Shown here in pieces: positions 26,918-35,762 of a DNA stretch of 64,000 nt. The translations under genes were made by a program, and so were the position numbers. Every line of letters begins with the position of its first letter. The first letter of the stretch is position 1. The notes under the pieces were generated by a model, which saw only the letters and a program-made list of their open reading frames with translations, made no database searches and was not told where the DNA came from. The stretch comes from Treponema vincentii (lineage in GTDB: Bacteria; Spirochaetota; Spirochaetia; Treponematales; Treponemataceae): positions 124,001-188,000 of the forward strand of contig NZ_CP050497.1 of NCBI RefSeq assembly GCF_018336815.1. The letters run 5' to 3'.

Positions 26918-29320
26918 ATGATCGAGTTATTAGCGCCGGCGGGGAATCCCGAAGCATTGGAAGCAGCGATTGCGGAAGGGGCGGACGCCGTTTATTTAGG
27001 TTTAAAGAGCTTTAATGCCCGTATGCGGTCTTCAAACTTTGCGTGGAATCAGTTTGAGGCAACGGTTGATGTACTGCATAAGCGGAATAAGAAAATATAT
27101 GTTACCGTCAACACGGTTGTAACCGAGAACGAGATGGAGCGGCTCTATCGGTTCTTGGCGTATCTCAACAATGTCGGTCCTGACGGCATCATCGTGCAGG
27201 ATCTCGGGCTGATTCAGATGGCACACAAACACTTTCCGAATCTCAAGCTCCACGCTTCTACGCAGCTCAATATTGCGAGTGCAAAGGCAGCCAATGCGAT
27301 GAGCCGCTGGGGGGTGTCGCGGACGGTGCTTGCCCGGGAACTGAGTTTGGAAGAAATCCGAGCGGTACATGCCAACACATCCTGCGAGCTGGAAGTATTC
27401 GTACACGGGGCGCTCTGCGTCAGCGAATCGGGCTTGTGCCTTTTTTCGAGCTACCTCGGCGGAAAGTCGGCGAACCGCGGGATGTGTACCCAAGCGTGCC
27501 GCCGCCTCTATACCGCGCATGAGCCGGAGGGCGACCGGGAAGGCTACTTTTTCTCTCCGGCGGACTTACAACTCATCGAGTATATCCCCGATTTGATTCA
27601 GGCAGGCGTTGCCTCATTTAAAATAGAAGGAAGAATGAAAAGCGCCGAGTATGTTGGAACGGTGGTGTCCGCCTACCGGTATGTCATCGACAACTGGGAA
27701 GCCGATAAAAAAGCGGCGGTAGAAACGGGCAAACGTATCTTAGCGAACGACTTTGCACGGAAAAAGACCGGCTACCGCTTTAAAAGCACCCGCGCGGAAG
27801 AAGTGCTCAACCCCGATCAGGCGGGCGGCACCGGCATTTACCTCGGCATTATCGATGGGATTAAAAAAGGCGCCGTGGAGGAAGTCCCGTTCAAAGACGG
27901 TACGCGGGCGGTACACTATGTACAGCTGAAAGACGGACATTATACGCCGGAGAAAGGCGATTCGGTGCGCATCCATAAGAAGGACGACAGCGGACGCGAA
28001 AGCTGGAAAATTCAGGATATAATGGAAAGCAAATCCGGCACATGGCTGCAGCTGCCTGCGGATTCCGGCAAAGGAGACAGCGTATATCTCTTGCAGACCA
28101 AGGCGATGACCAAACGCTACCCTCGTTTACTGCCTGCCTCGCTCGAAAAATACCGCAAACAGCCGAATGACGAAGCGCTGCCGATGCTGACGCTCGAAGC
28201 AGGCTTCCCTACCATCGGCGATACAAGCAAGTCCGCGCCCTCAAAATCCGCATCCGCACCATCTGCCGGAGCGGCGCTGCCCGCAAGATCAGCGGCTGCA
28301 GCGACCGCACCATCCGTCAAAAAAAGTCTTGCGAAAAAGCCTGCAGATATCTTCCCCGAAGGGCTCTACGTTCAGGTTTCTTCCATTGCGGATTTGCATA
28401 CTATCCTTGCGGATAAACCGGTACGAGTTATTATCAATTTGAATGAGGACACCTATCCGGCGCTAGCTGGACAACAATCCAATCCGCAGCAGCAAAATCA
28501 GCAACAGACAAAACCGCTGCCGTTCTCCAAACGGGAAATCTTTATTTCGCTTGATCCCTTTGTGCCGCAGGAACAGGAACCGATCCTTGCAGAACAGCTT
28601 GAACAGCTAACCGCACAGGGGTATACGCAATTTATCGTGAATAATCCGGCGCATATTTCCATGCTCCGCAATAAAAAGAACTTTTTGGTCGCGGGGCCGT
28701 ACCTTTACACCTTTAACTGCTGGGCGGTTTCGTGGCTGCAGGAGAACGGCATCTGCGCCTATATCCCCCCTGCCGAAAGCTCTCAGGCGAATATCGAAAC
28801 GGTGTTTGCGCCGGAGCTGCGCCCGCAGGTACTGCTGCCACTTTTTTCGTATTCCGTGCTGTTCAGGATGCGCTTTACGCTGCCGAAAAACTACAACTTC
28901 CTCTATTTTTCCGACAAGCAGGGCGAGGCGTTCAGAGCTTTTTCTACACCGTCCGCCTCTTTTGTGCTATCCGACAAGCCGTTCTCGATTGTAGACCGCT
29001 ACCACGCCTTACAGCATCATCAGTTCTCACGCTTTTTGCTGGATTTTTCGCATACGAGCGTTGAACGCCGCGCTTATCGGTTTATTTTACAGTCGCTGCG
29101 GAGCGGTACCCCCCTCCCCGACTCGGTGCGCTTTAACTGGAAGGAAGGCTTTTACGATCCGCAGCGGGTGGAAGAGCTCAAACAGCTGGGACAAAAATCG
29201 GCGGCAGAGCGCGGCACCAAACGTTCCGGCGGACGAACAAAACCGCCTAAAGGACGTTCACAGAACCGCCGGGATCCCCGAATAACAAGCGGACGGCAGC
29301 AGGGCAACAGAAAGCGATAA
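26918..29320 (+). CDS. Peptidase U32 family protein (RlhA/TrhP-like)
   Basis: The ATG at 26918 (MIELLAPAGNPEALEAAIAE) is the standard family start; an upstream extension is not conserved-looking. The protein has 800 residues. The U32 core covers residues 1-300 with GADAVYLGLKSFNARM and the Cys cluster FVHGALCVSESGLCLFSSYL, NRGMCTQACRR, and FKIEGRMKSAEYV. These cysteines probably bind an iron-sulfur cluster as in RlhA/TrhP, which hydroxylate rRNA or tRNA. Two low-complexity linkers (Ser/Ala-rich near residue 435, Gln-rich near 525) separate a C-terminal domain. It ends in a basic tail. A TATGAT lies 6 nt before the ATG, but the -35 is poor. Confidence 0.82.
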   Translation: MIELLAPAGNPEALEAAIAEGADAVYLGLKSFNARMRSSNFAWNQFEATVDVLHKRNKKIYVTVNTVVTENEMERLYRFLAYLNNVGPDGIIVQDLGLIQMAHKHFPNLKLHASTQLNIASAKAANAMSRWGVSRTVLARELSLEEIRAVHANTSCELEVFVHGALCVSESGLCLFSSYLGGKSANRGMCTQACRRLYTAHEPEGDREGYFFSPADLQLIEYIPDLIQAGVASFKIEGRMKSAEYVGTVVSAYRYVIDNWEADKKAAVETGKRILANDFARKKTGYRFKSTRAEEVLNPDQAGGTGIYLGIIDGIKKGAVEEVPFKDGTRAVHYVQLKDGHYTPEKGDSVRIHKKDDSGRESWKIQDIMESKSGTWLQLPADSGKGDSVYLLQTKAMTKRYPRLLPASLEKYRKQPNDEALPMLTLEAGFPTIGDTSKSAPSKSASAPSAGAALPARSAAAATAPSVKKSLAKKPADIFPEGLYVQVSSIADLHTILADKPVRVIINLNEDTYPALAGQQSNPQQQNQQQTKPLPFSKREIFISLDPFVPQEQEPILAEQLEQLTAQGYTQFIVNNPAHISMLRNKKNFLVAGPYLYTFNCWAVSWLQENGICAYIPPAESSQANIETVFAPELRPQVLLPLFSYSVLFRMRFTLPKNYNFLYFSDKQGEAFRAFSTPSASFVLSDKPFSIVDRYHALQHHQFSRFLLDFSHTSVERRAYRFILQSLRSGTPLPDSVRFNWKEGFYDPQRVEELKQLGQKSAAERGTKRSGGRTKPPKGRSQNRRDPRITSGRQQGNRKR

Positions 29321-29360
29321 AATACGTACTTGTTTATACGGTTCTATGGTCATTTTTTAA

Positions 29361-29386
29361 CCGCAGAGATCGCAAAGAATGCAAAG
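29361..29386. repeat. Dispersed repeat flanking the R-M cassette (left)
   Basis: CCGCAGAGATCGCAAAGAAT and the next six bases recur, diverged, at 32202-32230 in direct orientation and at 32271-32295 inverted. These are the two sides of the restriction-modification genes. Confidence 0.6.
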
Positions 29387-29413
29387 TTTAAAAGGGGTTA
29401 ACCGCATAGATAA

Positions 29414-30034
29414 TTATTGAGGATTTTGTTCACTGATTATGCCATCAGCTAGCGTTGTATAATATTCAAGATAAGCATCTATCCCCATAAAATATTGTGC
29501 CACTTTATTGGTTTCAGCCTTAATTGTAGCTATATTAAAATTCTGCACTTGAGAAAATGATTTTTCGTGCTTCCGGTTAGTTGGATATCTAAAGGTCTGA
29601 CCGACCAGATCAATAGCATGAAATTCAAGTATTATTTTTTTTATTTCATCGTCAAAATGTCCTTCTGAAATGCATGTTAAAACAGCTATTAATCGTCCTA
29701 CTAATATTTCTAAACTATGAATCGATTCCAATTCCTTTTTCGGTTTAGTATATTTTTGTAGTTCATATCCAATAATTTCTGTTTTTTCATAAAACGATTC
29801 TGCATAAATAATCAATTGCTTTAATGTTAGTTCAATAAAATGCCGGTACATAAAACAAATTGGATAAAATAAACCATCTCGTTTGTCTTTATCGCTCTCC
29901 AATGCATCCTTAACTAAAATATCACCCGCACTCCAATACGCAACAGCATATGAATAATCGCGAATGAAAGAAGCTCCTACTGTCGCATTAACAGTTCTAA
30001 GGAATTCCGGTGATTGAGCGAATATGTTCTTCAT
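29414..30034 (-). CDS. Unknown protein of the R-M cassette
   Basis: The ATG at 30034 has AGAGG five bases upstream and gives 206 residues; an in-frame ATG 18 nt earlier is less likely. The protein is mainly helical: FIRDYSYAVAYWSAGDILVK, FYPICFMYRHFIELTLKQLI, and SLEILVGRLIAVLTCISEGH. The RHFIELTLK helix recalls helical proteins of abortive-infection or HEPN type, but no R-x4-H motif is clear. It starts 34 nt after the methyltransferase stop and shares the AT-rich composition of the R-M genes, so it probably travels with them. I do not recognise the family. Confidence 0.6.
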   Translation of the reverse strand: MKNIFAQSPEFLRTVNATVGASFIRDYSYAVAYWSAGDILVKDALESDKDKRDGLFYPICFMYRHFIELTLKQLIIYAESFYEKTEIIGYELQKYTKPKKELESIHSLEILVGRLIAVLTCISEGHFDDEIKKIILEFHAIDLVGQTFRYPTNRKHEKSFSQVQNFNIATIKAETNKVAQYFMGIDAYLEYYTTLADGIISEQNPQ

Positions 30035-30067
30035 TTTTACCTCTACAACCATGAACCATATTTATTG

Positions 30068-31222
30068 TTATTGGTTAGCAACCGATAATTCATTTTTTAT
30101 TACCGGCTTTAGTGACAAATAATCGTATTCCATCGATGAGAACAATTCATTTTGACAATAAGCTAATTTTTTTTTCACAATTTTTATTGCTTCGTTTGAT
30201 TTATCAATTCCAATCCACTGGCGCCCCAATTCTTGAGCCGCTATCAATGTAGTACCTGACCCGCAAAAGAAATCCAATACGATACTATCCGGATTGGAAG
30301 ATGCTTGAATCAATAATTTAAGCAATGCAAGATTTTTTTCTGTCGGATATACGGGATACTGATAATCTTTGAAATCCAAAATATCCTGTATTTTTTTCCC
30401 CTTTTGTTCATCTGCATAAATAATTTTGCGCGGTACTCCATTTGCCGACCATTCAATTAAACCTTGTTTGTCTAATTCTTCTAGTTCTTTTGGATCGGAA
30501 CGCCAATGCCGTCCTGCAGGTGGTTTTATTCCATTAAATTCACCACCGGTTACTCCACTTTTTGTTTCTCCGGGGGCATGAAGCGGAATTGTTGTATACA
30601 AGCGTCCATTTTTATCTACTTTTTTATATAATCTTTTTATATCGTCTTCTGAAAACGGTTCACAAGGTTCGTGCCAGATAGCATTTTTTGATTTTGTATA
30701 AAATAAGATTAAATCTTTAACGTTTCCATAAGCTCGTCTTGTAAAATTTTTGGGATTGCATTTTATGCGCGTAATATCATTTTTAAAATTTTCAATACCG
30801 AAAATTTCATCTAAAATAATTTTAACATAATGCCCAATTTTATAATCGATATGCAGATAAAAAGAACCTTTTTCAGAAAGTAATTCATAGGCCAGTATCA
30901 GTCGTTCACGTAAAAATTCTATAAAGGATTCTCCGATCAATATATCTTGATAGGCAATTTTATCCTTTTTACTTGAACTAATTGTACTTACTCTTTCATC
31001 CCCTATAGTAAAAGTACTATTTGTTGCGAATGGTGGATCGATATAGATAAAATCAATTTTTCCTTTTAAAGAATATTCATGCAATAATGACTGCATTGAT
31101 GAAAAATTATCGCCTTCAATTAATAAGTTCCTTTTGCTATTCCATTTTTTCGAGAACGAATATGGATTAGATATATTTAAAATCTCACTCCTATTTTTCT
31201 TTCCCGGATAAAATAATTCCAT
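30068..31222 (-). CDS. Type II DNA methyltransferase (beta-class, N6-A or N4-C)
   Basis: The 384-residue enzyme has the catalytic motif IDFIYIDPPFAT near residue 55-66 and the SAM-binding motif VLDFFCGSGTTLIAAQELG near residue 320, followed by QWIGIDKS. Motif IV before motif I defines the beta class. DPPF is compatible with N6-adenine or N4-cytosine methylation. A variable region between them holds the target recognition domain (GRHWRSDPKELEELDKQG). The gene starts 10 nt after the endonuclease stop. The target sequence cannot be read from the protein. Confidence 0.87.
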   Translation of the reverse strand: MELFYPGKKNRSEILNISNPYSFSKKWNSKRNLLIEGDNFSSMQSLLHEYSLKGKIDFIYIDPPFATNSTFTIGDERVSTISSSKKDKIAYQDILIGESFIEFLRERLILAYELLSEKGSFYLHIDYKIGHYVKIILDEIFGIENFKNDITRIKCNPKNFTRRAYGNVKDLILFYTKSKNAIWHEPCEPFSEDDIKRLYKKVDKNGRLYTTIPLHAPGETKSGVTGGEFNGIKPPAGRHWRSDPKELEELDKQGLIEWSANGVPRKIIYADEQKGKKIQDILDFKDYQYPVYPTEKNLALLKLLIQASSNPDSIVLDFFCGSGTTLIAAQELGRQWIGIDKSNEAIKIVKKKLAYCQNELFSSMEYDYLSLKPVIKNELSVANQ

Positions 31223-31232
31223 ATTACTAACC

Positions 31233-32015
31233 CTATATTGAATATAAAAAATCTCTTAGTAATAAAGCACTTAGTATATTTTCATTAGAATATGTTTCTG
31301 TAATATCGGTATACATCTTATTATTGCCTTTTATATATAATACTCCGTCAAGTATTGCTATTTTTATAGCATTAACATTCGGTGTCATAATCGTAGAAAT
31401 GGCATCTGCAAATTGTGCGTTTTGATGTCCTCCGAAATCCGTTAAAAATTTTGCTTCGCCGATAACATATTTACCGTTGAAACGGGCTACAAAATCAAGC
31501 CCTTTATTTCTCTCATAACCTAAATATTTTTTTGCCCACAACTGCATTTCGGCATCACTAGCATTTAAAATTGCATTTTCTGTAGTATTCATAAATTCAT
31601 TTAAACCGACAGGCACTATTCCTAGGGCTTTTGAATTTACCCAACGTTTAAATAATGGACCAATCTGTCTGTTTGTTTCTTTAGGTTCGGAACATTTTTC
31701 AAATATTTTATCCAATCCCATCTCATATAAACGGCCGCATAATCTATTTATCGTTTCAGGATTCCGTTCTATCGCATTATGATCTCTTTTTAAAAAAGCA
31801 ACATAAGAATCTTTTATCGGAAATAAGTCCAGATACAATAAATGAGTTACCAATGAAATATTATCCATTGCATTGAAAGCATCTGTGACGGCCTCCCAAC
31901 GATTTTCATCTATATCGCGGATTCCATCTGGAATTGTAGGATATACTCGAAATAAATGATCGAGATAATTTCTTTGGTTTGCGTATTCAATACTTAACTG
32001 TGTCCAATGATTCAC
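31233..32015 (-). CDS. Type II restriction endonuclease (PD-(D/E)XK)
   Basis: A GTG start at 32015 with GAGGAAC upstream gives 260 residues. The core GLDFVARFNGKYVIGEAKFL has the Asp, then Glu-x-Lys spacing of PD-(D/E)XK nucleases, followed by TDFGGHQNAQFADAISTI. The helical N-terminus includes IERNPETINRLCGRLYEMGL and PKETNRQIGPLFKRWVNSK. It is upstream of, and probably co-transcribed with, the methyltransferase and the unknown third gene. Cassette base composition is clearly AT-rich versus the flanking hydrolase and U32 genes, supporting horizontal gain. Specificity unknown. Confidence 0.77.
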   Translation of the reverse strand: MNHWTQLSIEYANQRNYLDHLFRVYPTIPDGIRDIDENRWEAVTDAFNAMDNISLVTHLLYLDLFPIKDSYVAFLKRDHNAIERNPETINRLCGRLYEMGLDKIFEKCSEPKETNRQIGPLFKRWVNSKALGIVPVGLNEFMNTTENAILNASDAEMQLWAKKYLGYERNKGLDFVARFNGKYVIGEAKFLTDFGGHQNAQFADAISTIMTPNVNAIKIAILDGVLYIKGNNKMYTDITETYSNENILSALLLRDFLYSI

Positions 32016-32054
32016 GACCGGTTCCTCGCTATCGGCTATACTGACGGGGGTGCT

Positions 32055-32106
32055 TCTATTTTGAAGGCTGCGAAGCGAATCTAACCTCAGTTTTTAGAAA
32101 TGCCCT
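32055..32106. repeat. Dispersed CTAAAAACT-type repeat, member R5
   Basis: The minus strand here reads GGGCATTTCTAAAAACTGAG, then GTTAGATT, and ends TTCAAAATAGAAGCA. It aligns over about 50 bp with 37661-37706 (member R4), in opposite orientation. It lies between the endonuclease and HAD genes. Confidence 0.55.
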
Positions 32107-32201
32107 ACCATCTGTTTAGCTTCCATACTATACCTCAATATCTGGTTTTCTACAATAATCGAAAGGCCGATCCGGCGTATGACACCTTCGCTCGAAAAAT
32201 A

Positions 32202-32295
32202 CCGCAGAGCTCGTCAAGATCGCAAAGAATACAACAACAAATGACTGAACGGCACCATTGCCCTATTATCCTCTGCGTACTTTGTGATCTCTGAG
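32202..32295. repeat. Inverted pair of R-M-flanking repeats (right)
   Basis: CCGCAGAG plus GATCGCAAAGAAT (32202-32230) and the diverged inverted copy CTCTGCGTACTTTGTGATCT (from 32271, ending CTGAG at 32295) bracket about 40 bp. Together they could form a long imperfect hairpin. The rest of the 32016-32312 gap contains no gene I can support. Confidence 0.55.
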
Positions 32296-32312
32296 AATAA
32301 TTTTCCTACCTT

Positions 32313-33464
32313 CTACCATTCCGAAGCGACGAATAGCCCCGTCTCTTCATCCCGATGCTGCACGATAATCGATGCATCGGGGGCATTGCGCTCGGCGATC
32401 CCCTGCTGTATCAGCGGGTAGAGCTGTTCGTGCGGCTTTTGATTGCGATACAGGATAAGCAGCAGCGCCTCATCCTTAAACGCATCCATCATCCAAAAGT
32501 CGCCGTCACTGTCGCCTGCAACAAGGATAGGCGCTTTCCCGCCATGCCGCGGAGCAATCAACGTCCGTATTGCCTCAGCCTTTCCTTTCCGCCACGTCTG
32601 CGGAATGGAGTAATCACGCTCATCGGTAAAAACACTGTCGGCATTCCGAAGCCGCCGCCTACCGAACACTTGTTCGGACTGGAGGCAATAGCCATACGCG
32701 GGATTACAGGCAAACACCCGCACGCCGTCCTCCTGCGAGGCGGAGCAAATATAGGGCGTAATGCCATACTCTTCAAAGCGGCGGAACAGCTCCCGTATTT
32801 CCGGCTGTATCCGTATCCCCTTCCGATACGTTGCGGTAACGATACCGGCTCTCCCAGCCTGCCGCGCAGGTGATACGAGCGTGTATTGTTTTATTTCAGC
32901 AGTAAGCGCTTCGGCAATCGTTTTTTCTACAAGACTATTCAATTGGGGAAGCGTTAATCCCGTACATACCGATTGCGAAATATCGGTATCACAGACCGTT
33001 ACCGCATACCGCATCAGCGTCAGAATTTTTGTCTTAAAATCGAGGTATTCCTCGGTTTGTACGACGTCCTCAAGCGGGAGCATCCCGTTCAAATGTTGAT
33101 ATGCATGATATAAGAACCGGTAGCGGTCATCCAAATCTGCCGAAAGATCAGCTGCAGCGAGCTGACGTCCTTCGCTATTAAAGCAGCCGACAAGCGGAAT
33201 ATCCTGCGGAATTTCATATCGGATGGTAACGGCAAACTGTTCGGGCGTCAGATTGAAGCAAAGGTGCTCAAGCTGATACAGAAAAAGACTATCCTGTATA
33301 TCGTAGAAGATACACGTGTAATCCCAATCAAAGACGGCATAGTTGTCCGCAAAAGCTTTTTCCGCAATCAAGCGTTCCAACCGCAGTTTGTTCTGCGGCT
33401 CCCAATTTCCCGTTAATGCCGGTTTATTTGTTTTATGAGTCTTATTCGTTGTCTTGGTTTCCAT
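32313..33464 (-). CDS. HAD-superfamily phosphatase
   Basis: The 383-residue protein has HAD motif I as AVFDWDYTCIFYD (D-x-D-x-T with a large aromatic), a Thr in motif II (GIVTATYRKG), a Lys in WRKGKAEAI, and motif III/IV GDSDGDFWMM. The arrangement with a long helical cap resembles phosphoserine- or phosphorylcholine-phosphatase-like HADs. The first 20 residues are rich in Lys/Thr/Asn and lack a signal peptide, so it is likely cytosolic. The substrate is not predictable. It is followed 42 nt downstream by sufU on the same strand in reverse order (sufU transcribed first). Confidence 0.77.
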   Translation of the reverse strand: METKTTNKTHKTNKPALTGNWEPQNKLRLERLIAEKAFADNYAVFDWDYTCIFYDIQDSLFLYQLEHLCFNLTPEQFAVTIRYEIPQDIPLVGCFNSEGRQLAAADLSADLDDRYRFLYHAYQHLNGMLPLEDVVQTEEYLDFKTKILTLMRYAVTVCDTDISQSVCTGLTLPQLNSLVEKTIAEALTAEIKQYTLVSPARQAGRAGIVTATYRKGIRIQPEIRELFRRFEEYGITPYICSASQEDGVRVFACNPAYGYCLQSEQVFGRRRLRNADSVFTDERDYSIPQTWRKGKAEAIRTLIAPRHGGKAPILVAGDSDGDFWMMDAFKDEALLLILYRNQKPHEQLYPLIQQGIAERNAPDASIIVQHRDEETGLFVASEW

Positions 33465-33506
33465 GTCTGATGTTCCGGTGAGGGTGTCCTGAAATGTTCG
33501 ATTATC

Positions 33507-33929
33507 TTATTTGAGTAAAACCTGTGCGCTGTGCCAGCTCAGTGTCGCGCATTTAATGCGGGCAGGCATTTCGGCAAAATAGCTGAGAATCTGCGCATCG
33601 CCGAGGCTCTCCAATTCTTCCTCGGACTGAGGCTTTCCTGCCATCATATTAAAAAACACCTCAAGGCAATGCTGCGCCTCTTTAACCGTTTTGCCTTTGA
33701 TTAAATCGATCAGCATATTGGTAGAAGCGGTTGAAACCGCACACCCCGCACCTAAAAAAGAAGCGTCCTCAACAATCCCGTCCTTTTGCTTAATCAGCAA
33801 GGTTAAATCGTCGCCGCAACTGGGATTATGCCCGCGCTCAATGCCGGTTGCTCCATCCAACTGATGTTTATGTTCCGCTCTCCGCGAATAATCCAATAAT
33901 GTCTGTTGATATACCGTTTCGATGCTCAC
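33507..33929 (-). CDS. sufU: SufU-type iron-sulfur scaffold / zinc-dependent sulfurtransferase
   Basis: A GTG at 33929 with AGGAG six bases upstream gives 140 residues (MSIETVYQQTLLDYSRR), the normal SufU length; a much longer upstream extension lacks family resemblance. The three conserved cysteines are in NPSCGDDL, GAGCAVSTAS and RIKCATLSW, with the Asp of GDD. The 18-20 residue insertion between the second and third Cys that marks SufU versus IscU appears present (FNMMAGKPQSEEELESLGD). SufU passes sulfur from SufS to SufBCD; no other suf genes are in the window. It is downstream of ruvB on the same strand, with a gap of about 200 nt. Confidence 0.87.
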   Translation of the reverse strand: MSIETVYQQTLLDYSRRAEHKHQLDGATGIERGHNPSCGDDLTLLIKQKDGIVEDASFLGAGCAVSTASTNMLIDLIKGKTVKEAQHCLEVFFNMMAGKPQSEEELESLGDAQILSYFAEMPARIKCATLSWHSAQVLLK

Positions 33930-34128
33930 GTCCCACTCCTCTATTGCAAAAAAGCTCGATGATGATTTTACACAAAAGAGTTCTATTGGTATAGGGAACA
34001 ATCGTAATACACAAAAATGAATGCTCGACGTATCCCTCAGGAAAACCGTCAGTATGATGGGGAGTTTCCCCATGTCTCGTCTAGGAAACCACTGATCAAA
34101 TGCGCTCCTCGCTTTAATCAACACTTTC

Positions 34129-35193
34129 CTAGTCAAAGAGGCTGCCGGTTTGCGCCGCTATTGCCGGAATTTTAAGGCCGAGATGCGTATATGCTTTTTC
34201 CGTAACCATACGTCCACGCGGCGTACGCTGCAGCAATCCCATTTGAATAAGGTAGGGTTCGTAGTAGTCTTCGAGCGTATCCTGTGACTCCCCGATTGAA
34301 ATCGCAAGTGTTTCTGCCCCGACCGGCCCCCCACCGTAGTTTTCGATGATAGAGCGAAGTATCTGCCGGTCATAGTTTTCCAAGCCGAGCCGGTCGATGT
34401 GCAATTTTTTCAATCCCTGTGTAACGGTTGTTTCGAGGATGGTATCACTGCCTTCAATGAACGCAAAATCCCGCATACGCCTGAGCAGCCGGTTGGCAAC
34501 GCGTGGCGTCCCGCGGGAGCAGCGGGCAAGGGCGAGCGCTGCTTTTTCCCCGATATCGATTCCGAGAATATCAGCAGAACGCATAATAATGGAAGCAAGC
34601 TCTTCGTTGCTGTAAAATTCAAAGCGTTGCACAATACCGAACCGGCTGATAAGCGGGCTTGAAACCATGCCTGCACGGGTTGTCGCACCGATCAGCGTAA
34701 ACGGCGGCAACGGGATACGGACAGTCCGCGCTCCCGGCCCCTGCCCGATAATCCAGTCAAGCTCATAATCTTCCATAGCAATATAGAGCATTTCTTCGAT
34801 GGCGGGCTTTAACCGATGAATTTCGTCGATAAAGAACACGCTTCGTTCGGACAGCGTTGTCAAAATACCCGCCAAGTCTTTAGGCTTATCGAGGGCAGGG
34901 GCGCCGGTGATCTTGCATTCAACGCCAAGCTCCTGCGCGGTAATTTGCGCAAGGGTCGTTTTTCCCAGCCCGGGAGGTCCAATCAAAAAAAGATGATCAA
35001 GGCTCTCTCCCCTACTCCGCGCCGCTTGGATAAAGACCGACAGGTTTTCTTTGATGTTTTGCTGCCCCTGAAAATCCTTCAAAAGCTGCGGGCGCAGCGC
35101 GCGGTCTTTTTCATCCCCCGCACGCTTCTCTCCGCGTATAATGCCGAATTCGTCTATTTCATTATCTTGATATGTTTCGCCGTTCATCTGCAT
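34129..35193 (-). CDS. ruvB: Holliday junction branch-migration ATPase RuvB
   Basis: The 354-residue protein has the RuvB hallmarks: [19 protein letters not shown], Walker [15 protein letters not shown], Walker [18 protein letters not shown], sensor [13 protein letters not shown], the Arg finger region [12 protein letters not shown], and the C-terminal winged helix [35 protein letters not shown]. RuvB hexamers drive branch migration with RuvA. ruvA and ruvC are not in this window. A short acidic N-terminal extension of about 30 residues is present. No clear Shine-Dalgarno is seen before the ATG. Confidence 0.97.
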   Translation of the reverse strand: MQMNGETYQDNEIDEFGIIRGEKRAGDEKDRALRPQLLKDFQGQQNIKENLSVFIQAARSRGESLDHLFLIGPPGLGKTTLAQITAQELGVECKITGAPALDKPKDLAGILTTLSERSVFFIDEIHRLKPAIEEMLYIAMEDYELDWIIGQGPGARTVRIPLPPFTLIGATTRAGMVSSPLISRFGIVQRFEFYSNEELASIIMRSADILGIDIGEKAALALARCSRGTPRVANRLLRRMRDFAFIEGSDTILETTVTQGLKKLHIDRLGLENYDRQILRSIIENYGGGPVGAETLAISIGESQDTLEDYYEPYLIQMGLLQRTPRGRMVTEKAYTHLGLKIPAIAAQTGSLFD

Positions 35194-35220
35194 TTTTAAA
35201 AGATACTCATCGTATTAAAA

Positions 35221-35277
35221 TAGTGGGAACCTCTAAAAATCTCGTTTTTTGAGAGTGTCCTTAAATGTAATTTACGT
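35221..35277. repeat. Dispersed CTAAAAACT-type repeat, member R1
   Basis: About 57 bp containing CCTCTAAAAATCTCGTTTTTTGAGAG-like dyad sequence and then GTCCTTAAATGTAATTTACG. It aligns at about 75% with member R2 at 39431-39488. Both lie just after the stop of a minus-strand gene, so they may act as terminators for it. Confidence 0.65.
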
Positions 35278-35669
35278 TATGCGTTTTTCTTTTTATCCAC
35301 TTTTTCCATAAAGCGGCCGACATTGATAATCGCGCGTTCATGGATACCGCTGCCGATCACGCCGCGTTCATCACGCGCTTCAACCTGAAAGGTTAGGAAT
35401 TTTCCGTTTGCATTGATTTCTATCAATTCAGTGTGGATGGACACCTTCATTCCCTCGGGGGTTGCATCAAGATGCCGTACATCCACATGGATTCCCACCG
35501 TTGCCAGCCCTTCGTCCAAATATGGCATCACGCTGCGCGTTGCCGTATCTTCCATCCGAGCAATCATAGCCGGCGTTGCAAATACATCCACCGTTCCGCT
35601 CCCCACCGCAGTTGCGAGCATTTCCTTTGTAACAACAAAGCTGGCATCACCTTTAATTCCTACTTCCAT
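35277..35669 (-). CDS. FlK-like hot-dog thioesterase
   Basis: The ATG at 35669 has GGAGG five bases before it and gives 130 residues. Residues Thr32, Glu40 and His66 have the same spacing as the catalytic triad of fluoroacetyl-CoA thioesterase FlK (Thr42, Glu50, His76), within SGTVDVFATPAMIARMED and IHVDVRHLDATPEG. The C-terminal part (FLTFQVEARDERGVIGSGIH) completes a hot-dog fold. FlK relatives without fluoro-metabolism are common and probably remove acyl-CoA of unknown type. The gene is divergent from mnmG, 94 nt away, and ends in repeat R1 before ruvB. Confidence 0.85.
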   Translation of the reverse strand: MEVGIKGDASFVVTKEMLATAVGSGTVDVFATPAMIARMEDTATRSVMPYLDEGLATVGIHVDVRHLDATPEGMKVSIHTELIEINANGKFLTFQVEARDERGVIGSGIHERAIINVGRFMEKVDKKKNA

Positions 35670-35726
35670 AACCACCTCCAATTATAAATATGCAACATAG
35701 TTATAGCCGAAAATACAAATCTATAC

Positions 35727-35755
35727 CAGACAAACAAGAGCCGTTTCGCTATAAT
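35727..35755 (+). promoter_or_regulatory. Promoter of mnmG, probably leaderless
   Basis: CAGACA (35727-35732), 17-nt spacer, TATAAT (35750-35755), seven bases ACCCGCT, then the ATG at 35763. There is no Shine-Dalgarno, and the FAD-binding motif begins only ten residues into the protein, so a later start is not possible. Confidence 0.75.
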
Positions 35756-35762
35756 ACCCGCT

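Noticed and set aside
32100-32294. 64-codon plus-strand frame between endonuclease and HAD genes
   Set aside because: It is made of repeat sequence (R5 edge and the inverted CCGCAGAG pair) with no ribosome site.
29361-32295. Insertion sequence carrying the R-M genes
   Set aside because: No transposase, no clean terminal inverted repeats and no target-site duplication; only diverged dispersed repeats.
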